Below are positions 1-6,256 of a stretch of DNA of 9,767 bases, in pieces. Position numbers and translations under genes: made by a program. Source of the stretch: Pseudomonadota bacterium (GTDB lineage Bacteria > Desulfobacterota > Desulfobacteria > Desulfobacterales > RPRI01); the NCBI GenBank assembly GCA_018819005.1, contig JAHJQU010000504.1, positions 1 through 9,767 of the forward strand, written 5' to 3'. The notes beneath the pieces are model-generated. The model was not told the DNA's origin and made no database searches. It saw only the letters and a list, made by a program, of their open reading frames with translations. Every line of letters begins with the position of its first letter. The first letter of the stretch is position 1.

Positions 1-482
1 CTCGTCAGAAGGGGTGTCTTGTGAGTGGGTGGATATCCGTATGCCATGAGAACCGCTTTTTTGCTCATTCCCAGAGTTATAATGCCTTTCTTTATATTTT
101 CCCGATCGGCTTCAGTTGCCTGGTAGTAATCACCGACTCCGGCCTGAATCACTTCAACGGAAAAATACCTGTTGAAAAGCTCATCGATGCTTATCGTATT
201 TGTCTGTTTGTCGTTTACGATCGTAAACATCTGGCCGCTTCCATCAGGGGTAAACCGAATTCTCCTGTTATTAATACTGTGAATACTGACTTTTGTCCCG
301 ATAGGCAAAATGGATCCCCTGTGGTAATTTGTGGACAATATGTCGTTTGGTTTCTCATACCAGATATTTACCCTCGTATAATATGTTTTACCGGAAAAGC
401 TTCCAGCGTAGAGAGAGGAACAAGCTAAGGCTAAAACAAACGTGAGAACAAGGCTGATAATAACTTTGTAATTTTTTTTCAT
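1..482 (-). CDS. Secreted/lipoprotein-like protein with BamE/SmpA-like motif (partial, 3' end off the window)
   Basis: Reading from ATG at 482 leftwards, 160 codons are open to the window edge with no stop, so the C-terminus is missing. The N-terminus is a clear signal peptide: a lysine-rich start (MKKNYK), a hydrophobic core at residues 8-20, then either a lipobox-like LALAC (Cys21, not a perfect consensus) or a signal peptidase I site after LYA (Ala26). The middle is hydrophilic and beta-rich. Near residues 133-152 the motif GIITLGMSKKAVLMAYGYPP resembles the start of a BamE/SmpA-type domain (G-M-x-K-x-x-V-x-x-x-x-G-x-P). BamE-like proteins sit at the outer-membrane periplasmic face; the role here is unknown. 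The gene starts 10 nt after the upstream ketosynthase-like gene stops, with no strong ribosome binding site, so it is probably the downstream member of the same operon. Possible roles in lipid handling at the outer membrane are only inferred from position. Confidence 0.75.
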   Translation of the reverse strand, partial: MKKNYKVIISLVLTFVLALACSSLYAGSFSGKTYYTRVNIWYEKPNDILSTNYHRGSILPIGTKVSIHSINNRRIRFTPDGSGQMFTIVNDKQTNTISIDELFNRYFSVEVIQAGVGDYYQATEADRENIKKGIITLGMSKKAVLMAYGYPPTHKTPLLT

Positions 483-492
483 GGGCGACTAC

Positions 493-1536
493 TTATTTTT
501 GCAGTCTTACAATGGTTTTTATTTCGGGTCTGCAGATCTTGATGCAGTAAATCTCATTAAGATTTTTTGCAGAAGTTTCAACACACAATTTTGCTCCAAA
601 GGGATTATCCTGAAAAATGCATTTGTAAGCAATCTGATTTTTTAACATAAGTGCGGCAGCGGCAAAATTAAATGCGCTTCCAGTCAGCATGCTTCCGAAA
701 ACAGGAGAATATCCCGCGATCACTGTATCATAATTAATTATATCTTTGTAGCCCGTTTCGTACGCGGACATTCCATCGGTGTCAATTACAAAAAGATCGG
801 GTTTGCGGGTTATGTTTTGGGAAAAGGATATTTCACCAACCTTTCCATAATTATTACTGCCTTTTTCTTTAGACAGCATAACAAATACCGATCCTTCGCC
901 CGGAACAGAAACCGGAGAATCCGAAAAGGCAAACGGATTGATTTTTCCGTCTTTTGCAATATTCAGTTTCATTTTACATGCGCACTCCATTACCATGCCA
1001 AGTTCGTCAGCGCATCCGCACAGGACATGATCGCATCGGCCTTCAGCTATCCATGAACCCGCAAGAATAAGGGCGTTTTGAAACGCAAGCTTAAACTGTG
1101 TAAGCGTTACTGTCGGCCCGCGGCTTTCAAGTATGGCAGATACATATGATGCCGCGGCATTATGAACCGAGTTGGAAAATTTCGTCGGAGATACATTCGC
1201 GTCTCCATAATCGAGTATATCGTCTAAAAAACTGAAAGTTGTTGTGTGGGGCCCGAAAGCCGTTGCAAGAATGATTCCGAGTTTTTCCCTTTCATTAACG
1301 GTAATGCCACTGTTCCCGTATGCATCAACAGCGGAAAGAACCGCCATTCTGCTGAACCTGTCCGCGCGTCTTATCTTTTTTGACAAGGAAGCGTCTGTCA
1401 GAGTTTCCGGACCTACCCGGTATGCCGGAATCAGGCCTGTCCTTGAAGGCTCTCTCCATCCCTCTTTCAGGGCTTTTTCGAAAGAATCGATTCCCCGCCC
1501 GCGTGTAAAAACTATTCCTATTCCGGAAATATACAT
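493..1536 (-). CDS. Catalytically dead ketosynthase homologue (chain-length-factor-like)
   Basis: 347 residues with a thiolase/ketosynthase fold signature: N-terminal MYISGIGIV strand, a FSNSVHNAAAS segment at 120-130 typical of chain-length-factor-type ketosynthases, GPTVT at 140-144, and PGEGSVFVML at 212-221 matching the GEGAG region of KS enzymes. All three residues of the Cys-His-His triad are absent. The position nine residues after the GP glycine, where KS1 has Cys150, is Lys149. The NAHGTGT motif has become IDTDGMS (about 251-257). The KGxTGHTxGxAG motif has become AGYSPVFGSMLTGSA (about 274-288). The protein therefore cannot condense acyl groups by the normal route and most likely partners KS1, whose gene ends 8 nt upstream, to shape the chain-length pocket. 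Known families show such KS/chain-length-factor heterodimers in type II polyketide and aryl-polyene systems; pairing here is inferred. The ATG at 1536 begins exactly at the conserved first strand. Confidence 0.85.
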   Translation of the reverse strand: MYISGIGIVFTRGRGIDSFEKALKEGWREPSRTGLIPAYRVGPETLTDASLSKKIRRADRFSRMAVLSAVDAYGNSGITVNEREKLGIILATAFGPHTTTFSFLDDILDYGDANVSPTKFSNSVHNAAASYVSAILESRGPTVTLTQFKLAFQNALILAGSWIAEGRCDHVLCGCADELGMVMECACKMKLNIAKDGKINPFAFSDSPVSVPGEGSVFVMLSKEKGSNNYGKVGEISFSQNITRKPDLFVIDTDGMSAYETGYKDIINYDTVIAGYSPVFGSMLTGSAFNFAAAALMLKNQIAYKCIFQDNPFGAKLCVETSAKNLNEIYCIKICRPEIKTIVRLQK

Positions 1537-1544
1537 ATTAAATC

Positions 1545-2708
1545 TTATGCTCTTTCAATTACTATTGCCGCGTTGTTTCCTCCAAATGCAAGAGATGTTG
1601 AAACGGCAAAGCAACCGTTTATGGGCGTATTGGCTGTAACAGGGGTTATCGGTATATCATCATCTTTGCATTCAAAGCCGGCATTTGACGGTATCCATCC
1701 CTCTTTCAGCGCTGCTGCCGTATATACTGCCTCAATACTTCCCGCGCCGCCAAGGGTGTGACCGGTATAACCCTTTGTAGAAAGAAATTTTATTTTATCT
1801 CCGAAAACTCTAGAAAGAACGGATCCTTCAACCCTGTCGTTATCAAGGGTGCCTGTTCCGTGTGCATTTACGAAACAGATGTCTTCAGGTACAACTTTTG
1901 CGTCGGATAACGCCTTTCTGATGGCTGACTCAAGACCTGTTCCGTCAGGCCTTGGGGCTGTCAGGTGGTATGCATCGGCAAATGACCCGTATCCTGAAAG
2001 GTACAGGGATGGTTTCCCGCATCTTTTAATATAAAAATCCTCTCTTTCAATAATAAGAATTCCAGCACCTTCACCCAGGTTCAGGCCGGACCTGTTTTTG
2101 TCAAATGGAGCACAAAGGGAGTTGCTCAATATCCCAAGGGAGCCAAAACCGCATAATGGAACGCGGTTTATTTCATCGGCGCCCCCGGCTATGGCGATAT
2201 CGCAGAAACCTGCCTTTAACCATGAAAGAGCTATCCCGATAGCATCGGTTCCAGAGGAGCAGGCATTTACCACTGTGATGGACGGCCCTGAGGCATTGAG
2301 AGAGCATGCCACAGATTCTGCGAGGTTGCCTTTTAAAAAGAGGTCAACAGGTTTTAAGTCCGCGCTTCCGGATTTCCGGAATTCGGTGTAAAAAGAAATG
2401 TCATTAAGCTGGCTTGCGACAGTTGTCCCAAGGCAAACTCCGGTTCTGAATCCGGAAAGAGGAGCCTGCAATCCCGCGTCGTCCAATGCTTCCTTCAGGG
2501 CGGCAAAAGCAAGGCTTCGGGTGCGCATCCCTTCTTTTGCATATTTTTCAGGCAGGGATTTTACCTCAAATACCGGATAGGGCAGAATAGTGGAAAAAAT
2601 GGAGACCGGAGCGCCATTCCTTTTTCCGTTTTTTATCGCTTCGAGGTTTTGTTCAAGATTAAAACCCGCAGCCGAAATTATTCCTATTCCTGATATTACT
2701 ATCTTCAT
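1545..2708 (-). CDS. Beta-ketoacyl-ACP synthase, FabF-type (KS1)
   Basis: 387-residue condensing enzyme of the KAS II (FabF-like) family, expected to perform decarboxylative Claisen condensation of malonyl-ACP with an acyl-enzyme in the cytosol. The catalytic triad is complete: Cys150 in VVNACSSGTDA, His283 in NAHGTGT and His317 in KGYTGHTLGGAG. The conserved PFDKNRSGLNLGEGAG stretch lies at 201-216 and the C-terminal GGNNA loop is present. The start was placed at ATG 2708 because MKIVISGIGI begins the first core strand as in the family. An in-frame TTG at 2732 would add eight residues of no obvious value. Neither start has a convincing Shine-Dalgarno sequence, so translation may depend on coupling to the ACP gene, which ends 29 nt before the ATG. 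The adjacent downstream gene is a dead KS homologue, and the pair probably forms a heterodimer. The exact substrate is unknown; FabF-like sequence alone cannot separate primary from specialised metabolism, but the neighbourhood favours the latter. Confidence 0.92.
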   Translation of the reverse strand: MKIVISGIGIISAAGFNLEQNLEAIKNGKRNGAPVSIFSTILPYPVFEVKSLPEKYAKEGMRTRSLAFAALKEALDDAGLQAPLSGFRTGVCLGTTVASQLNDISFYTEFRKSGSADLKPVDLFLKGNLAESVACSLNASGPSITVVNACSSGTDAIGIALSWLKAGFCDIAIAGGADEINRVPLCGFGSLGILSNSLCAPFDKNRSGLNLGEGAGILIIEREDFYIKRCGKPSLYLSGYGSFADAYHLTAPRPDGTGLESAIRKALSDAKVVPEDICFVNAHGTGTLDNDRVEGSVLSRVFGDKIKFLSTKGYTGHTLGGAGSIEAVYTAAALKEGWIPSNAGFECKDDDIPITPVTANTPINGCFAVSTSLAFGGNNAAIVIERA

Positions 2709-2737
2709 AAAAGACAATATGGATTTGGGCAAAAAGA

Positions 2738-3022
2738 TTAAGTTGTTTTTTTGTTTTCATATATGTACCTTGCAAGGGTATCCACAGAATAAAAAATCTC
2801 CCTTCCCTGCTTCATATCTTTTACTTCAAGGCCGAAGTTTCTCTGAAGCAGCACAACAATTTCGACGGCATCCAGAGAATCAAGTCCCAGCCCTTCTCCG
2901 AAAAGTATTTCATCGTCTTTAATATCTTCCGGCCGGATATCTTCAAGGGATAAATTTTCAACCAGCAGCTCTTTCAGAAGTTTTCTGATTTCAACCAGAT
3001 TCTTTTCCTTACTTTCTTCCAT
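2738..3022 (-). CDS. Acyl carrier protein
   Basis: 94-residue acidic, helical protein with the phosphopantetheine attachment motif GLDSLDAVE; Ser49 would carry the prosthetic group. It is slightly longer than AcpP-type carriers (about 77-80 residues) because of a charged N-terminal extension before helix 1 and a short lysine/threonine tail. A carrier inside a KS-rich operon indicates a dedicated carrier for this pathway rather than the housekeeping ACP, though that is inferred. Translation starts at ATG 3022, preceded by a good ribosome binding site (AAGGAG, 8 nt spacing). The gene lies directly before KS1 in transcription order and directly after an intergenic inverted-repeat element, so it opens the second, ACP-KS1-chain-length-factor segment of the operon. 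Confidence 0.95.
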   Translation of the reverse strand: MEESKEKNLVEIRKLLKELLVENLSLEDIRPEDIKDDEILFGEGLGLDSLDAVEIVVLLQRNFGLEVKDMKQGREIFYSVDTLARYIYENKKTT

Positions 3023-3030
3023 CCACCAAT

Positions 3031-3036
3031 CTCCTT
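3031..3036 (-). promoter_or_regulatory. Ribosome binding site of the ACP gene
   Basis: AAGGAG on the minus strand lies 8 nt before the ATG at 3022. It directly touches the end of the inverted-repeat element at 3036-3224, which implies that the element, if inserted, stopped just short of destroying the translation signal. Confidence 0.7.
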
Positions 3037-3224
3037 AATTAGTTTCCATCCGGAAATGGCCCTTTTGAGCGATCTCGACGTCAATCTGCGGGATTTCTTG
3101 TGCGACATACATCACGTATATCTCAGCGCAATCCCTTGATTTCCTTGAGCTTGCCCAAAATTGCCTATTTCCAAATTGGAAACATGCATTTGTCCAAATT
3201 TAGTTTCCGGATGGACATTAATTA
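3036..3224. repeat. 189-bp element with terminal inverted repeats (MITE-like)
   Basis: The non-coding gap between the acyltransferase stop and the ACP ribosome binding site is occupied from end to end by a structured element. Its 21-bp ends (3036-3056 and 3204-3224) are inverted repeats matching at 19 of 21 positions, with the perfect core CCATCCGGAAA at 3046-3056 against TTTCCGGATGG at 3204-3214. TAATTA occurs at both outer edges and, being palindromic, could be part of the repeat or a target-site duplication. Inside are further palindromes: TTTCCATCCGGAAA (3043-3056), TTTCCAAATTGGAAA (3168-3182), and GGGATT/AATCCC (3090-3095 with 3130-3135). No open reading frame of note is present, so any mobility would need a transposase from elsewhere. 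It may alternatively act as an RNA structure separating two expression segments. Confidence 0.6.
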
Positions 3225-4166
3225 TTATTTTTTGACGAGTCCATCATTTTTTATGCAGCTTTTCCATATATCATGAAAAAGAAAACACTGGTATGGGTAC
3301 TTTTGAATATATTTTTCAAGAATATTTGCATATTCCTGCACCCACGGAATAAGCTGTTCATTTCTTTTCCTGCTGCTTTTACAGCAGGGAACAAATATGT
3401 TAGTTACATCAACAGTATAACTATAGGCAGAGTCTTTTGCAGCAATCAGAATCACAACAGGGCATTCGGCTGCCGCAGCTATGGCAAAGGCACTGAACGG
3501 GAAAAGGGCTTTTTCACCCAGAAAATCAATTTTAAACGCTTTTGCACCATAGCTCCTGTCGCCCATTATAGAGACGACATGTCCTTTCCTGAGAACGTTC
3601 ATGATTTCAATAACTCCCCCGAATGCCTGTTCAGGGGATATGATCCTTATGTCTCCTTTTTCATTCCCAACATTTAAGTAATCCTTTACGGCCTGATTTT
3701 CCTCTTCCCGCATCAAAAGATATACTCTTTTCCCCAGTTTGTTCAGAGAGGTAAGGGCGATCTGCCAGTTTCCGAAATGGGATGTGAGCAGTATGACTCC
3801 GTGGTCTGACTTTTGAAAGAGCGCCATGAGTTTATCGTAACCATTAAGCTTTATATCAAATAGCTGCTTCTTTGAAACAATAGCGGCAAGCCGGTCAACA
3901 AGCTGTCTTCCCTGGCTTATAAAAAGCCTGTATGCATGAAAATTCCTTGCCAACATACCACTATCAGGGAATCTTTTGTCAATATAAGACATGGCGGATG
4001 ATACGGCATGCCTGTCAAAAATCAGATAGTAAAGGCAGACAAAATATAAAAAGCCATATGCACCACGAAGCCCGGAGATGCGAAGAAATATTTCAAAAAA
4101 CCAGAAACCAGGCCTGTTTCCTCTTTTCCGGGGCCTCATTTTATCAGCCTGGCTATCCGTTTTCAC
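3225..4166 (-). CDS. LpxL/HtrB-like lysophospholipid acyltransferase
   Basis: About 313 residues, the usual length for LpxL/HtrB-family acyltransferases, which move acyl chains from acyl-ACP to lipid A or other lipids at the inner membrane. A positively charged N-terminus is followed by one hydrophobic anchor (about residues 36-52). The core shows VILLTSHFGNWQIAL (about 124-138), then LMREEEN, and MGDRSYG with IDFLGEKALFPFSAFA (about 201-228), a typical family block. The family catalytic motif is H-x4-D/E; here it reads His130-FGNW-Gln135, an unusual residue at the acid position. The start is uncertain: GTG 4166 has AGGGGG 8 nt upstream and overlaps the glycosyltransferase end by 14 nt; GTG 4175 and ATG 4139 are alternatives. 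Position after a glycosyltransferase and in an operon with KS and ACP genes suggests it attaches the pathway's acyl product to a membrane acceptor. Confidence 0.87.
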   Translation of the reverse strand: MKTDSQADKMRPRKRGNRPGFWFFEIFLRISGLRGAYGFLYFVCLYYLIFDRHAVSSAMSYIDKRFPDSGMLARNFHAYRLFISQGRQLVDRLAAIVSKKQLFDIKLNGYDKLMALFQKSDHGVILLTSHFGNWQIALTSLNKLGKRVYLLMREEENQAVKDYLNVGNEKGDIRIISPEQAFGGVIEIMNVLRKGHVVSIMGDRSYGAKAFKIDFLGEKALFPFSAFAIAAAAECPVVILIAAKDSAYSYTVDVTNIFVPCCKSSRKRNEQLIPWVQEYANILEKYIQKYPYQCFLFHDIWKSCIKNDGLVKK

Positions 4167-4896
4167 GGGTAACACCCCCTATTTTTTGCAGAAGGCGCCT
4201 TGCGACAAGCCTTGCGTGCATGACTGAAATACGGAAATTGTCCAGAAATGGTTTAAAGGATGACACCCTTGATTGCGGTTCCGGATACCAGACTTCTATT
4301 GGGACCGTTTTTAATTTAAGCCCTGCCCATGCTCCCCTTGCAAGTATTTCAGCCTCAAAGTCGTAATGTGCCCCATACATCTTAATCATCGAAAGGTGTT
4401 TTACAGGATATGCCCTGAATCCGCTCTGGCAGTCACCGATTGAAATTCCAGTTTCAACGCGCAGCCAGAAATTGGCAAATTTTCTTCCGAACCGGCTTGA
4501 TGCCGGAACATTATTTGTTTCAAAATTCCTGCAACCTATAATAATGGAGGAATCATCACCTGACAGGAGGGGGATAATTTTTTTTATGTCTTCGGGATAA
4601 TGCTGTCCATCTGCGTCTATGGTTATCATGAAAAGGCCGCCATTTTCCGCTATGAATTTCAAGGCAGTAATGATCGCCCTGCCTTTACCCAGGTTTCTTT
4701 CATGGCGGATAACTTTTATGTCGGTATCCTGAAACAGCCTGAAAAGATCTGTGTCCGTGCTGCCGTCATCAACGACAAGAATATTTTTCAAGTATAAACG
4801 GCATCCGGTGACAATTGATTTTACGGTGTTTCCGTTGTTATAAACCGGAATAACACACCAAATGCTGTCACTGTTTATATGGTCAGTTTGTTCCAT
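4153..4896 (-). CDS. Family 2 glycosyltransferase (dolichol-phosphate-mannose-synthase-like)
   Basis: 247 residues with a GT-A fold: CVIPVYNNGNTV (about 14-25), VVDDGSTD with Asp43-Asp44, the metal-binding DxD Asp94-Ala-Asp96 in ITIDADGQHYPEDI, and DCQSGFRAYP at 155-164, a hallmark of the DPM1-like branch. There is no C-terminal transmembrane pair, so it is probably a peripheral membrane enzyme that transfers a sugar from a nucleotide sugar to a lipid carrier or lipid acceptor. The ATG at 4896 was chosen because GT homology starts soon after it; the open frame extends upstream to 5034 but lies inside the radical SAM gene. It overlaps the stop of that gene by 14 nt, indicating translational coupling. 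In aryl-polyene-type clusters a GT2 and an LpxL-like acyltransferase often occur together, as here. The sugar and acceptor cannot be told from the sequence. Confidence 0.9.
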   Translation of the reverse strand: MEQTDHINSDSIWCVIPVYNNGNTVKSIVTGCRLYLKNILVVDDGSTDTDLFRLFQDTDIKVIRHERNLGKGRAIITALKFIAENGGLFMITIDADGQHYPEDIKKIIPLLSGDDSSIIIGCRNFETNNVPASSRFGRKFANFWLRVETGISIGDCQSGFRAYPVKHLSMIKMYGAHYDFEAEILARGAWAGLKLKTVPIEVWYPEPQSRVSSFKPFLDNFRISVMHARLVARRLLQKIGGVTRENG

Positions 4897-6256
4897 GGGC
4901 TCTTTGCCTGCCGGGTTTTTTATCAGCCGGTATAAGCATATCCCACAAGGAACCCGAATATCCGAGTTTGTGCAGAAACCGAAGACTTTCATCCATGGCA
5001 TCCGGAGGGAAAACGCAATGCCGGATTCCTGCAAACCCTTCTGTCAGGGTCTTTTTCAGCCACTCTTTTTCCAGTCCGGGAGCAATATAATAAACCGATT
5101 CAAGCAGTGTGTTTTCCGGGGAAATAATGCCTTCCCTTATTGCTATGCTGTGCAGGACCGTGTTGGGCAGTATCCGTATGCCCATGAAAACAAAAGAAAC
5201 GGTTTTATTAAGGTTCTTTATGTTTTCGAGGCCCTGTATTACTGTCTCTTTTGTTTCTCCGGGGCATCCAAACATATAGAAATGCGCAGTTGCAATGCCA
5301 TGCCTTACGAACAAATCATTGCAGGCGACTATGTCTTTAAACCTGAATCTCTTCCCCAGCCTCGTCAAGGTTGTATCCGTAGAGGCGTCAGCGCCTATTT
5401 CAACCCCTTTGAGCCCAGTCTCTTTCATAAGCTCTACATGCTTGTCCTTTAATCCTTCAGGTTTGAAAAAGGCGGTCCAAGGTATATAAACGTTTCTCTT
5501 TTTCATTTCCGTTACTACTTCAAGATAAGATTCTTCATCATCGTTAAATACTGAATCGGTAAAGAATATATACTTTGCATTGTGATCATTTATCAGAATT
5601 TCAATATCATCAACTACTGAGCCCGGATTTCTCGGGCGAATCGCAGAGCCTTCCAAAACAGGGTATGAACAGTAAATGCACTTGTGGGTGCAGCCGCGTT
5701 TTGTCTGTAAAGAGGCGATACTCCCGCTTTTAAGATAAAACCGCATGATGTCCGGATCATAGCAGGCCGCAGGTATATCTTCCCCATCCATGTAGTTTGA
5801 AGACCGGATACACCCTTTTTCGGGAAGCTTTCCAAGCGCGGCGTTATTGACAAGCCCGACCATCAGCGATTCACCTTCTCCGATGATTCCGTAGTCGGCG
5901 CCGACTTCACTTAAAATTGTTTCAGGCATTATTGAAAAAGCCGAACCCCCCAATACAACCGGTGAATTTGTGACATCGCGGATATCTTTAACGATATCTT
6001 TAACGGCATCAATATATCTTTGCTCATTCATAAGGTTGACATTATCTATGTTCCTCATGGATATGCCAATAATATCAGGCTCAAACGATCTTAATTCGTT
6101 GTCCAAAGCCTCAAGGGACATGTCGTTTCTTAAAAAGTCGAACTGGGTGACAAGATGTCCGGCTTTTTTGAGTGCGGTGGCAATCATGCCGATTCCCAGC
6201 GGATATACATAATATGGTGTGCTGGCCACATTTGCTCCGATCAGCAATACTTTCAT
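4883..6256 (-). CDS. B12-binding-type radical SAM protein (second of tandem pair)
   Basis: 457 residues. The N-terminal cobalamin-binding-type Rossmann domain spans about residues 1-135: MKVLLIGANV, PLGIGMIATALKKAGH, EPDIIGISM, PVVLGGSAFSI and DYGIIGEGE. It lacks the DxHxxG cobalt-ligand motif, as do many radical SAM proteins of this class. The radical SAM domain has the cluster motif Cys189-THK-Cys193-IY-Cys196 in KRGCTHKCIYCSYP and the motif YMFGCPGET at 327-335. Such enzymes cleave S-adenosylmethionine to start radical methylation, ring contraction or C-C bond formation. Some relatives in databases are associated with lipid biosynthesis loci. Its ATG overlaps the stop of the preceding radical SAM gene as ATGA, so the two are probably translated together. 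The substrate is unknown; an acyl chain on the ACP or a membrane lipid is the contextual inference. Confidence 0.92.
   Translation of the reverse strand: MKVLLIGANVASTPYYVYPLGIGMIATALKKAGHLVTQFDFLRNDMSLEALDNELRSFEPDIIGISMRNIDNVNLMNEQRYIDAVKDIVKDIRDVTNSPVVLGGSAFSIMPETILSEVGADYGIIGEGESLMVGLVNNAALGKLPEKGCIRSSNYMDGEDIPAACYDPDIMRFYLKSGSIASLQTKRGCTHKCIYCSYPVLEGSAIRPRNPGSVVDDIEILINDHNAKYIFFTDSVFNDDEESYLEVVTEMKKRNVYIPWTAFFKPEGLKDKHVELMKETGLKGVEIGADASTDTTLTRLGKRFRFKDIVACNDLFVRHGIATAHFYMFGCPGETKETVIQGLENIKNLNKTVSFVFMGIRILPNTVLHSIAIREGIISPENTLLESVYYIAPGLEKEWLKKTLTEGFAGIRHCVFPPDAMDESLRFLHKLGYSGSLWDMLIPADKKPGRQRAHGTN

Noticed and set aside
21..428. Plus-strand open frame of 135 codons
   Set aside because: It lies opposite the partial signal-peptide-bearing minus-strand gene, which has a convincing N-terminus and operon spacing; the plus-strand product has no recognisable domain.
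2709..2732. TTG start eight codons upstream for KS1
   Set aside because: No ribosome binding site, rare start codon, and the family fold begins right at the ATG at 2708.
3023..3224. Promoter for the ACP gene inside the element
   Set aside because: TTGCGC with TATGTC at 16-nt spacing on the minus strand is too far from consensus to call.
4862..5452. Plus-strand open frame of 196 codons
   Set aside because: Antisense shadow of the second radical SAM gene, with no ribosome binding site or family motif.
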